Shown: piece after piece, positions 1 to 11,700 of the stretch | Numbering within the stretch: position 1 is the stretch's first letter | Layout of the letters: every line of letters begins with the position of its first letter | Assembly: GCA_027924585.1 (NCBI GenBank) | Contig: BSBM01002059.1 | Coordinates: 248,001-312,000, forward strand | DNA from: Larix kaempferi | Taxonomy: Eukaryota > Streptophyta > Pinopsida > Pinales > Pinaceae | Reading direction: 5' to 3' | Length of the DNA stretch: 64,000 nucleotides | Made by a program: the position numbers and the translations under genes | Notes under the pieces: generated by a model | Seen by the model: the letters and a program-made list of their open reading frames with translations, nothing else | The model's database searches: none | What the model was told of the DNA's origin: nothing

Positions 1-3000
1 TATGTTCTGAAATGCAACTAGAAGTAAAGATAATAACTTTTCAGTGCTATTCAATGATATAACCATACCTAGAATAACTGATTATCATAGACTTGCATTT
101 CTTGATAGAATTGGAGGATTTTCTGTTTATTATCAGCCTAGTGTCCTCTATATTGATGGGTTGTGTATTTGTATAACATGTGATGCCTCCAAACATGTGA
201 TCGACTTAGTAGAGATGGGCTTGAATAAGTCTCATAAGTTTGGTGTTGTGAGGAATTACCTCCCGATATAGACTGCCAAAAATCTTTGAGAAAGGGACAA
301 CCTTAGTCATGGAATAAACAATGATATCTCCGTATGTTCTTACAATATATCATACACTTGGAGATGAAGTGCTCCTATGTCTCAATCTCCACCAATTGAC
401 ACAACTGGCATATCCTACCGAGATGTATATTGTGGTGTTAGAATGCCACAGCCCAGGCAGTACCATGAGCCTACGCGATCGATGGGATTTAATGTATAGT
501 ATGGAATCCTCATTCCTCTCATGGGGCTTCTTCATTCCTTACTATTGCAATTCTTTACACTTTCAATGAAGAAGGCTTGAGGACTAAACTCTCCAACTTT
601 AGTTTATCAATATGTGTCCATCCACTCATTTCCCCCACTTTTTAGTTGTTGCTCTTGGTTTTCCCGTTTTTACACCAAGCTTCTTAACTTGCATATCCTA
701 CCTGGTGTGCTCCCACCCCAACTAGCTTTGGAACAAAAAGCATTTTATGCCCTACCTTTTGGTCCTTTTTCTAACACTAGGTCTCCTTTGGTAGCTCCAC
801 TCTCCTTTTCCGTTACAATCATTGTACCACTACCAACAACTTGCATTATTGTTGTAATTGGTGTAAACCACTACACTTATGGCATTTCCCATCACAGTAT
901 CATTGCTTTGTTGGTAATCCTAATGTTTTTTTCTTAGCTTTTTAGGTTACTCCAAAAGTGTTTTCACCTTGCTAGGAGAGCAATGTGTGTCCCAGGTTGT
1001 TGGAGATGCTTCGTGGACATATGGATTGCTCGGTTTGGGTAGATGCTTGACCTTGGTTAGAGAGGGAGCGCGACACTCTTATCTAGGAGGTTGTTACCCT
1101 GATCGGCATAATGATTGACCCGTTGGGTGCACACATTGGGGGAGTCATCATGCCGATCAAAGTAACATCCTTCTAGCTAAGAGTGCCATGCTACCTCTGT
1201 AATAGAGGTCAAGTATCCACCCAAAGCAAGCCGTGCATATGTCCATGAAGACACACTAAGGGGTATTCCAATTCTTGGTCATGTGAGGTAGGTAGCTAGG
1301 AGGAGGGGGGTTTTGGGCACACGGAGCGGTTTTGGGCACTTGGATGAGGACACTTAGCCCTTGGAGATTCTGTCCATGTGATATATAACTTGGACGTTAG
1401 ACACTTAACTAGAGGAAGGTTGGGATGAGGACCATGCTTCATGGACTTAGTGATGGACCTAGACGCATTTGTGGTGGAGGAGCGTTCAAGCTTTGTGACC
1501 ATATTGGCAAACATCAAAGTAGTATTGCGCACAGAGAGGACATGTTGCATAGAGCTATAGAGGATATCCTTGTGGGAGGAGACTTGTAGAGCGGAAGAGG
1601 GGGCATTGGACTGCCAACTTATCGGAGAGTGGAGCATATTGGAGGAGGGGCTCTTAGCCCAAGGAGGATCATGATCAGTGAGACGGGAAAGGAGAGCACA
1701 GCTCATGCTTCCAAGAATAGGATGAGAAATATAGGAAAGGGAGTGTGCACTTCATAGAATGTCATAGCAACAGGTGAGGTCCTTTTCAATGTTGCCAATA
1801 ATAGGATGTAACTAGCATTAAGAAGACCTCCCTCATGCTCGATATGTAACTCCTCACTACTACATCCTCACGTTATTGCCTACAATAGTGTATAACTGCC
1901 CCTTTAAGTTTCCTTCATGCTGCTGCCCAGAGTAGTTTGTAATTTCTCCAATGTTGGCGACTGAGGTAAAGACTTCGTTCTATGGCTGCAGATAATGTAG
2001 AGGATGATGAACAAGTGTGTTTTGAGGCGGAGAAAGTATGGGAGCTTAGGAATGCTCCGAGCTGAAGAAATGTATGACCATTTAGGTTCAAGACATATCT
2101 CCCAATTGTCTTGGCAACGAAAAACCTCGTCCTCCAAGGATGCGACTTCACCACAGGCTTGAAACAAGGTAGCTTTCCTTTGTTGGTAGCTCCGCTCTCC
2201 TTTTCCATTGCAATCGCTATACCACTACCAACAACTTGCATTATTGTTGTAGTAGGTGTAAACCACTACACTTATAGTATTTCTCGTCACTATATCTTGG
2301 CTTTGTTGGTGATCCTAATGTTTTTTTCTTAGCCTTTTAGGTTACTGAAAAAATGATTTCACCTTGCTAGGAAAGCAGTGCGTGTCCTAACTCCTTGGAG
2401 ATGCTTCATGGACATATGGATGGGTCGGTTTGGGTGGATTCTTGACCTTGGTTGGTCAGTTAGCGTGGCACTCTTAGCAAGAAGGTTGTGCCATCATGCC
2501 GATCAGCGTAACAACCTCCAAGCCAAGAGTGCCATGTTACCTCTCTAGCAAAGGTCAAGCATCCACCCAAACCAAGCCATGCATATGTCCGTAAAGGCAC
2601 ACAAAGGGGGATTCCAATTCTCACTCATGGGAGGTAACTAGCTAGGAGGAGGAGTTTTGGGCACTTGGATGAGCATACTTAGCCCTTGGAGATTAGGTCC
2701 ATGTGATATATACCTTGGATGTTGGACACTTAACTTGAGGAAGCTTGGGATGAGGACAATGCTTCATGGACTTAGCGATGGACATAGACACATTTGTGGA
2801 GGAGGATCATTCAAGCTTTCTGACCATATTGGCAAACATCATAGTAGTATTTTGCATAGAGAGGACATTTTGCATAGAGATAGACGAGATCCTTGTGGGA
2901 GCATACTTATAGAGCGGAAGAGGGAGCATTGGACTATCAAATTATCGGAGAGTGCAGCCTCTTGGAGGAGGGGCTTTGAGCCCAAGAAGGATCATGATTG

Positions 3001-4333
3001 GTGGGACGGGAAAGGAGAGCACACCTCATGCTTCCAAGAATAGGATGAGAAATATAGGAAAAGGGAGTGTGCCCTTCATAGAATGTCATAGCCACAAGTG
3101 AAGCCCTCTTTAATGTTGGCAAGAATAGGATGTAGCTTCCATCAAGAAGAGTTCTCTGATGCTCCATATGTAACTGCTCACTACTCTATCCTCACGTTTT
3201 TGCCTACAATAGTGTATAACTTCCCCTCTAAGGTGCATTCATGCTGCTGCCTAGAGTAGTTTTCAGGGCAGCAGGATAATGTAGAGGATGATGAACAAGT
3301 GTGTTTTCAGGTGGAGAAATCTGGAAGCTAAGGAATGCACTAAGCTGAAGAAAGATATGACAATTTAGGTTCAAGACATATCTTCCGAGTGTCTTGACAG
3401 CGAAGAAACTCCTCCTTAAAGGATGCAACTTCACCACAGGCTTGAAACAAGGTCGATCCGAGGGCAACATAAGAAACACCCCACAGAGCTACGCACCCTC
3501 CGTATTGCGGATAGATGGTAGATATTGTGATTGCGACCTCCCTCTAAACATCCGGTTACCACATAAAACGATAAAAACCGTCTTCTGAATCAGGGTTGCT
3601 ATCCTTTGAGACAGGGTTGAAGGTGGATGTTATTGTTGCCGAATATATCCTGAGATACATCAATGATCAGGCCTTTGCCATGGTTGCAACAAACCCAGGA
3701 CTGATGTTCTTCATGCTTAGATTGCACCCAAAATATTTTCGGTGGCTTGTAGAGAACGAATCCAAGGTAGCGAGTTAGGGAAGAGGGTGACTGGAGGAAC
3801 CTCGCTCTGTATATAAGTTTTGTTCTCTCATGCAAAACACTCCTCGGAATTGCCCAGACTTACCCTGAAATGCTTGATCATTGCCCAGAATTAGAAGTGC
3901 TTAGTTTGAAGTTTTAGTTTTGTCTGATGATCTTTTAAATTGCCTATAATTCTCATTAACCTGTTGCTGTACATTTACAAGAACCCAAAGTAATCTCCAA
4001 AAAGGTCCATTAAATTCTGTATCTTAGGTTTCAAAAGGATGTTGTGATTACTATTCAATACTACACGCTTGTAAATCATCTCCAAAGCCTCTCGTAGGCC
4101 AGCGAAAACTTATATAAGGATTCCAAACTGAAACCTGATCCATACAATCAATGAGGGGGACAAGTGATAGACTTGTGCACATGTCTCCAAAGTTGAATCT
4201 TCCATTAAAATGAGAGAAGGTTGGTTGCTATAATAGTTCAGAGTCTTTATATTTTTGTTACATGGCTGATAAATTTTTCCTTTTGCCCTCAAATTAACTC
4301 AGATTTGAGGTCTGGGGTGTTCGATTGTTGTTT
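1..4333 (+). repeat. Array unit U1
   Basis: This unit has spacer, half-unit A (from about 790), half-unit B (from about 2187) and the second spacer part (from about 3450). It is about 70 bp shorter than the standard unit. One loss of about 50 bp removes the centre of the B foldback near 2489, and another of about 50 bp lies near 3262. It keeps the 18-bp segment around 2865 that alternates between units and the 19-bp segment near 1315. The window starts at the phase point chosen here, so the left end of the array is not in view. Confidence 0.9.
3810..3817 (+). promoter_or_regulatory. Recurrent TATA-box-like motif in the array spacer
   Basis: TATATAAG sits in a conserved CCTCGCTCTG context just after the 60-codon spacer frame. 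The same motif is at 8213, 12414, 21341, 25705, 30107, 34509 and 43396; U9 has a mutated TACATAAG. It looks like a plant Pol II TATA box for plus-strand transcription of the downstream spacer and the next unit. No initiation evidence exists, and an AT-rich motif copied with the unit would look the same. Confidence 0.3.
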
Positions 4334-5120
4334 TATGTTCTGAAATGCAACTAGAAGTAAAGATAATATCTTTTCAGTGCTATTCAATGATAAAACCATA
4401 CCTAGAATAACTAATTATCATAGACTTGCATTTCTTGATAGAATTGGAGGATTTTCTGTTTATTATCAGCCTAGTGTCCTCTGTATTGATGGGTTTTGTA
4501 TTTGTATAACATGTGATGCCTGCAAACATGTGATCCACTTAGTAGAGATGAGCTTGAATAAGTCTCATAAGTTTGGTGTTGTGAGGAATCACCTCCCGAT
4601 ATAGACTGCCAAAAATCTTTGAGAAAGGGACAACCTTAATCATGGAATAAACAATGATATCTCCGTATGTTCTTACAATATATCATACACTTGGAGATGA
4701 AGTGCTCCTATGTCTCAATCTCCACCAATTGACACAACTGGCATATCCTACCGAGATGTATATTGTGGTGTTAGAATGCCACAGCCCAGCAGTACCATGA
4801 GCCTACGCGATCGAAGGCATTTAATGTATAGTATGGAATCCTCATTCCTCTCATGGGGCTTCTTCATTCCTTACTATTGCAATTCTTTACACTTTCAATG
4901 AAGAAGGCTTGAGGACTAACCTCTCCAACTTTAGTTTATCAATATGTGTCCATCCACTCATTTCCCCCACTTTTTAGTTGTTGCTCTTGGTTTTCCCGTT
5001 TTTACACCAAGCTTCTTAACTTGCATATCCTACCTGGTGTGCTCCCACCCCAACTAGCTTTGGAACAAAAAGCATTTTATGCCCTACCTTTTGGTCCTTT
5101 TTCTAACACTAGGTCTCCTT

Positions 5121-6515
5121 TGGTAGCTCCACTGTCCTTTTCCGTTACAATCATTGTACCACTACCAACAACTTGCATTATTGTTGTAATTTGTGTAAAC
5201 CACTACACTTATGGCATTTCCCATCACAGTATCATGGCTTTGTTGGTAATCCTAATGTTTTTTTCTTAGCTTATTAGGTTACTCCAAAAGTGTTTTCACC
5301 TTGCTAGGAGAGCAATGTGTGTCCCAGCTTGTTGGAGATGCTTCGTGGACATATGGATTGCTCGGTTTGGGTAGATGCTTGACCTTGGTTAGAGAGGGAG
5401 CGCGACACTCTTATCTAGGAGGTTGTTACCCTGATCGGTATAATGATTGACCCGTTGGGTGCACACATTGGGGGAGTCATCATGCCGATCAAGGTAACAT
5501 CCTTCTAGCTAAGACTGCCATGCTACCTCTGTAATAGAGGTCAAGTATCCACCCAAAGCAAGCCATGCATATGTCCATGAAGATACACTAAGGGGTATTC
5601 CAATTCTTGGTCATATGAGGTAGGTAGCTAGGAGGAGGGGGGTTTTGGGCACACGGAGCGGTTTTCGGCACTTGGATGAGGACACTTAGCCCTTGGAGAT
5701 TCTGTCCATGTGATATATAACTTGGATGTTAGACACTTAACTAGAGGAAGGTTGGGATGAGGACCATGCTTCATGGACTTAGTGATGGAGCTAGACGCAT
5801 TTGTGGTGGAGGAGCGTTCGAGCTTTGTGACCATATTGGCAAACATCAAAGTAGTATTGTGCACAGAGAGGACATGTTGCATAGAGCTATAGAGGATATC
5901 CTTGTGGGAGGAGACTTGTAGAGCGGAAGAGGGGGCATTGGACTGCCAACTTATCGGAGAGTGGAGCATATTGGAGGAGGGGCTCTTAGCCCAAGGAGGA
6001 TCATGATCAGTGAGACGGGAAAGGAGAGCACAGGTCATGCTTCCAAGAATAGGATGAGAAATATAGGAAAGGGAGTGTGCCCTTCATAGAATGTCATAGC
6101 GACAGGTGAGGTCCTTTTCAATGTTGCCAATAATAGGATGTAACTAGCATTAAGAAGGCTTCACTCATGCTCGATATGTAACTCCTCACTACTACATCCT
6201 CACGTTATTGCCTACAATAGTGTATAACGTCCACTTTAAGTTTCCTTCATACTGCTGCCCAGAGTAGTTTGTAATTGCTCCAATGTTTGCGACTGAGGTA
6301 AAGACTTCATTCTACGGCTGCAGATAATGTAGAGGATGATGAACAAGTGTGTTTTGAGGCGGAGAAAGTCTGGGAGCTTAGGAATGCTCCGAGCTGAAGA
6401 AATGTATGACCATTTAGGTTCAAGACATATCTCCCAATTGTCTTGGCAACGGAAAACCTCGTCCTCCAAGGATGCGACTTCACCACAGGCTTGAAACAAG
6501 GTAGCTTTCCTTTGT
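5121..6515 (+). repeat. Half-unit A (monomer of the higher-order repeat, U2 example)
   Basis: This is the first of two related monomers in the unit. It runs from the GTAGCTCCACTGTCC segment to just before the same segment recurs at 6516. Landmarks shared with B in the same order are the CTTGCATTATTGTTGTA block, the TTTTTTTCTTAGC block, the foldback, TAGCTAGGAGGAGG, GGATGAGAAATATAGGAAA and GTTCAAGACATATCT. The A-to-B offset falls from about 1.40 kb to about 1.28 kb through small indels. A carries a 143-codon open frame on the minus strand in some units, but B does not keep it, so I do not call it a gene. Confidence 0.85.
5346..5577. repeat. A-type foldback, ~232 bp imperfect inverted repeat
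   Basis: The left arm starts at TGGACATATGGATTGCTCGG and the right arm ends at GCATATGTCCA. The arms match over roughly 100 bases with scattered mismatches, around a short centre holding GGGTGCACAC. Matching A-type foldbacks lie at about 1014-1245, 9749-9980, 13950-14181, 22877-23108, 27241-27472, 31642-31873, 36045-36276, 52990-53222 and 53963-54194. A transcript through here would fold into a long hairpin. It could be a fossil foldback transposon or MITE, but I see no clear target duplication. Confidence 0.85.
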
Positions 6516-7857
6516 TGGTAGCTCCGCTCTCCTTTTCCATTGCAATCGCTATACCACTACCAACAACTTGCATTATTGTTGTAGTAGGTGTAAACCACTA
6601 CAGTTATAGTATTTCTCGTCACTATATCTTGTCTTTGTTGGTGGTCCTAATGTTTTTTTCTTAGCTTTTTAGGTTACTGAAAAAATGTTTTCACCTTGGT
6701 AGGAAAGCAGTGTGTGTCCTAACTCCATGGAGATGCTTCATGGACATATGGATGGGTCGGTTTGGGTGGATTCTTGACCTTGGTTGGAGAGGTAGCGTGG
6801 CACTCTTAGCAAGAAGGTTGTTACCCTGATCGACATAATGACCGACCCATTGGGTGCACACAGTGGGGGTGGCATCATGCCGATCAGGGTAACAACCTCC
6901 AAGCCAAGAGTGCCATGTTACCTCTCTAACGAAGGTCAAGCATCCACCCAAACCAAGCCATGCATATGTCCGTAAAGGCACACAAAGGGGGATTCCAATT
7001 CTCAGTCATGGGAGGTAACTAGCTAGGAGGAGGAGTTTTGGGCACTTGGATGAGCATACTTAGCCCTTGGAGATTAGGTCCATGTGATATATACCTTGGA
7101 TGTTGGACACTTAACTCGAGGAAGCTTGGGATGAGGACAATGCTTCATGGACTTAGCGATGGACATAGACACATTTGTGGAGGAGGATCATTCAAGCTTT
7201 CTGACCATATTTGCAAACATCTAAGTAGTATTTTGCATAGAGATAGAAGAGATCCTTGTGGGAGCATACTTATAGAGCGGAAGAGGGAGCATTGGACTAT
7301 CAAATTATCGGAGAGTGCAGCATCTTGTAGGAGGGGTTTTGAGCCCAAGAAGGATCATGATTGCTGGGACGGGAAAGGAGATCACACCTCATGCTTCCAA
7401 GAATAGGATGAGAAATATAGGAAAAGGGAGTGTGCCCTTCATAGAATGTCATAGCCACAAGTGAAGCCCTCTTTAATGTTGCCAAGAATAGGATGTAGCT
7501 ACCATCAAGAAGAGTTCCCTGATGCTCCATATGTAACTGCTCACTACTCTATCCTCACATTTTTGCCTACAATAGTGTATAACTTCCCCTTTAAGGTGCC
7601 TTCATGCTGCTGCGCAGAGTAGTTTGTAACTGCTCCAATGTTGGCGACTGAGCTAAAGACTTCATTCTAGGGACGGGGATAATGTAGAGGATGATGAACA
7701 AGTGTGTTTTCAAGTGGAGAAATCTGGAAGCTAAGGAATGCACTAAGCTGAAGAAAGATATGACAATTTAGGTTCAAGACATATCTTCCGAGTGTCTTGA
7801 CACCGAAGAAACTCCTCCTTAAAGGATCCAACTTCACCACAGGCTTGAAACAAGGTC
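6516..7857 (+). repeat. Half-unit B (monomer of the higher-order repeat, U2 example)
   Basis: This is the second monomer, clearly related to A in block order and sequence but with many fixed differences that all units share. A and B were therefore duplicated before the dimer plus spacer was amplified. After the shared AGGCTTGAAACAAGGT segment near 7846 it runs into the spacer instead of a third monomer. A plus-strand open frame of 122-128 codons recurs in most units. The matching position in A is read openly on the other strand instead, which argues against coding. Confidence 0.85.
6740..6973. repeat. B-type foldback, ~234 bp imperfect inverted repeat
   Basis: The arms are about 103 bases each, with around 85 percent pairing when aligned by eye. 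The best blocks are GGACATATG, GGTTTGGGTGGAT, CTTGACCTT, GAGAGGTA, TGGCACTCTT and AGGTTGTTACCCTGATCG. The tip contains GTGCAC. Other B-type copies are at about 2409-2591 (centre lost), 10924-11155, 15326-15557, 24253-24446 (right arm shortened), 28618-28848, 33037-33268, 41906-42137 and 45482-45713. B arms pair better than A arms. Confidence 0.88.
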
Positions 7858-8736
7858 GATCTGGGGGAAACATAAGAAACACCCCACAGAGCTACGCACC
7901 CTCCATATTGCGGATAGATGGTAGCTATTGTGACTGCGACCTCCCTCTAAACTTCCAGTTACCACATAAAACGATAAAAACCGTCTTCTGAACCAGAGTT
8001 GCTGTCCTTTGAGACAGGGTTGAAGGTGGATGTTATTGTTGCCAAATATATCCTGAGATACATCAATGATCAGGCCTTTGCCATGGTTGCAACAAACCCA
8101 GGACTGAAGTTCTTCATGCTTAGATTGCACCCAAAATATTTTCGGTGGCTTGTAGAGAACGAATCCAAGGTAGCGAGTTAGGGAAGAGGGTGACTGGAGG
8201 AACCTCGCTCTGTATATAAGTGTTGTTCTCTCATGAAAAACACTCCTCGGAATTGCCCAGACTTACCCTTAAATGCTTGATCATTGCCCAGAATTAGAAG
8301 TCCTCAGTGTGAAGTTTTAGTTTTGTCTGATGATCTTTTAAATTGCCTATAATTCTCATTAACCTGTTGCTGTACATTTACAAGAACCCAAAGTAATCTC
8401 CAAAAAGGTCCATTGAATTCTGTATCTTAGGTTTCAAAAGGATGTTGTGACTACTATTCAATACTACACGCTTGTAAGTCATCTCCAAAGACTCTCGTAG
8501 GCCAGTGAAAACTTATATAAGGATTCCAAACTGAAACCTGATCCATACAATCAATGAGGGGGACAAGTGCTAGACTTGAGCACATGCCTCCAAAGTTGAA
8601 TCTTCCATTAAAATGAGAGAAGGTTGGTTGCTATAATAGTTCAGAGTCTTTATCTTTTTGTTACATGGCTGATAAAATTTTCCTTTTGCCCTCAAATTAA
8701 CTCAGATTTGAGGTCTGGGGTGTTCGATTGTTGTTT

Positions 8737-11700
8737 TATGTTCTGAAATGCAACTAGAAGTAAAGATAATAAATTTTCAGTGCTATTCAATGATAAAACG
8801 ATACCTAGAATAACTGATTATCATAGACTTTCATTTCTTGATAGAATTGGAGGATTTTCTGTTTATTATCAGCCTAGTGTCCTCTGTATTGATGGGTTGT
8901 GTATTTGTATAACATGTGATGCCTCCAAACATGTGATCAACTTAGTACAGATGGGCTTGAATAAGTCTCATAAGTTTGGTGTTGTGAGGAATCACCTCCC
9001 GATATAGACTGCCAAAAATCTTTGAGAAAGGGACAACCTTAATCATGGAATAAACAATGATATCTCCCTATGTTCTTACAATATATCATACACTTGGAGA
9101 TGAAGTGCTCCTATGTCTCAATCTCCACCAATTGACACAACTGGCATATCCTACCGAGATGTATATTGTGGTGTTAGAATGCCACAGCCCAGCAGTACCA
9201 TGAGCCTACGCGACCGATGGCATTTAATGTATAGTATAGAATCCTGATTCCTCTCATGGGGCTTCTTCATTCCTTAAAATTGCAATTCTTTACACTTTCA
9301 ATGAAGAAGGCTTGAGGACTAACCTCTCCAACTTTAGTTTATCAATATGTGTCCATCCACTCATTTCCCCCACTTTTTAGTTGTTGCTCTTGGTTTTCCC
9401 GTTTTTACACCAAGCTTCTTAACTTGCATATCCTACCTGGTGTGCTCCCACCCCAACTAGCTTTGGAAGAAAAAGCATTTTATGCCCTACCTTTTGGTCC
9501 TTTTTCTAACACTCGGTCTCGTTTCGTAGCTCCACTGTCCTATTCCGTTACAATCATTGTACCACTACCAACAACTTGCATTATTGTTGTAATTGGTGTA
9601 AACCAGTACACTTATGGCATTTCCCATCACAGTATCATGGCTTTTTTGGTAATCGTAATGTTTTTTTCTTAGCTTTTTAGGTTACTCCAAAAGTTCTTTC
9701 ACCTTGCTAGGAGAGCAATGTGTGTCCCAGGTTGTTGGAGATGCTTCGTGGACATATGGATTGCTCGGTTTGGGTAGATGCTTGACCTTGGTTAGAGAGG
9801 GAGCGCGACACTCTTATCTAGGAGGTTGTTACCCTGATCGACATAATGATTGACCCGTTGGGTGCACACATTGGGGGAGTCATCATGCCGATCAAGGTAA
9901 CATCCTTCTAGCTAAGAGTGCCATGCTACCTATGTAATAGAGGTCAAGTATCCACCCAAAGCAAGCCATGCATATGTCCATGAAGACACACTAAGGGGTA
10001 TTCCAATTCTTGGTCATGTGAGGTAGGTAGCTAGAAGGAGGGGGGTTTTGGGCACACGGAGCGGTTTTGGGCACTTGGATGAGGACACTTAGCCCTTGGA
10101 GATTCTGTCCATGTGATATATAACTTGGATGTTAGACACTTAACTAGAGGAAGGTTGGGATGAGGACCATGCTTGATGGACTTAGTGATGGACCTAGATG
10201 CATTTGTGGTTGAGGAGCGTTCAAGCTTTGTGACCGTATTGGCAAACATCAAAGTAGTATTGTGCACAGAGAGGACATGTTGCATAGAGCTATAGAGGAT
10301 ATCCTTGTGGGAGGAGACTTGTAGAGTGGAAGAGGGGGCATTGGACTGCCAAGTTATCGGAGAGTGGAGCATATTGGAGGAGGGGCTCTTAGCCCAAGGA
10401 GGATCATGATCAGTGAGACGGGAAAGGAGAGCATAGCTCATGCTTCCAAGAATAGGATGAGAAATATAGGAAAGGGAGTGTGCCCTTCTTAGAATGTCAT
10501 AGCGACAGGTGAGGTCCTTTTCAATGTTGCCAATAATAGGATGTAACTAGCATTAAGAAGACTTCCCTCATGCTCGATATGTAACTCCTCACTACTACAT
10601 CCTCACGTCATTGCCTATAATTGTCTTGGAAACGGAAAACCTCGTCCTCCAAGGATGCGACTTCACCACAGGCTTGAAACAAGGTAGCTTTCCTTTGTTG
10701 GTAGCTCCGCTCTCCTTTTCCATTGCAATCGCTATACCACTACCAACAACTTGCATTATTGTTGTAGTAGTTGTAAACCACTACACTTATAGTATTTCTC
10801 GTCACTATATCTTGGCATTGTTGGTGATCCTAATGTTTTTTTCTTAGCTTTTTAGGTTACTGAAAAAATGTTTTCACCTTGCTAGGAAAGCAGTGTGTGT
10901 CCTAACTCCTTGGATATGCTTCATGGACATATGGATGGGTCGGTTTGGGTGGATTCTTGACCTTGGTTGGAGAGGTATCGTGGCACTCTTAGCAAGAAGG
11001 TTGTTACCCTGATCGACATAATGACCGACCCATTGGGTGCACACAATGGGGGTGCCATCATGCCGATCAGGGTAACAACCTCCAAGCCAAGAGTGCCATG
11101 TTAGCTCTCTAACGAACGTCAAGCATCCACCCAAACCAAGCCATGCATATGTCCGTAAAGGCACACAAAGGGGGATTCCAATTCTCAGTCATGGGAGGTA
11201 ACTAGCTAGGAGGAGGAGTTTTGGGCTCTTGGATGAGCATACTTAGCCCTTGGAGATTAGGTCCATGTGATATATACCTTGGATGTTGGACACTTAACTG
11301 GAGGAAGCTTGGGATGAGGACAATGCATCATGGACTTAGCGATGGACATAGACACATTTGTGGAGGAGGATCATTCAAGCTTTCTGACCATATTGGCAAA
11401 CATCAAAGTAGTATTTTGCATAGAGAGGACATTTTGCATACAGATAGACGAGATCCTTGTGGGAGCACACTTATAGAACGAAAGAGGGAGCATTGGACTA
11501 TCAAATTATCGGAGAGTGCAGCATCGTGGAGGAGGGGCTTTGAGCCCAAGAAGGATCATGATTGGTGGGACGAGAAAGGAGAGCACACCTCATGCTTCCA
11601 AGAATAGGATGAGAAATATAGGAAAAGGGAGTGTGCCCTTCATAGAATGTCATAGCCACAAGTGAAGCCCTCTTTAATGTTGCCAAGAATAGGATGTAGC

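Larger units (their letters stand above)
4334..8736 (+). repeat. Array unit U2 (reference copy)
   Basis: This 4403-bp copy is a convenient reference. It has a 5' spacer at 4334-5120, half-unit A at about 5121-6515, half-unit B at about 6516-7857 and a 3' spacer at 7858-8736. Both foldbacks are complete (5346-5577 and about 6740-6973). It lacks the alternating 18-bp segment in B but has the 19-bp segment in A. There is no intact gene; short open frames occur on both strands. Confidence 0.9.

Noticed and set aside
614-937. 107-codon hydrophobic frame that looks like a membrane peptide
   Set aside because: Hydrophobicity comes from T-rich DNA. There is no conserved start context, and the related stretch in B (2111-2332) has a different N-terminal part.
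1014-1245. Foldback as a tRNA, riboswitch or bacterial attachment site
   Set aside because: It has 100-base arms without tRNA features in a eukaryotic satellite. A long inverted repeat is the simpler description.
1296-1706. Recurrent 136-143-codon minus-strand frame in half-unit A
   Set aside because: It is open only because A lacks stops there. The related B monomer does not keep it, composition is unlike a domain, and U9 lacks most of the region. No recognisable motif.
2657-3043. Recurrent 122-128-codon plus-strand frame in half-unit B
   Set aside because: The homologous A region is open on the opposite strand instead, and an 18-bp indel and point changes vary freely. No domain recognised, so it is treated as chance.
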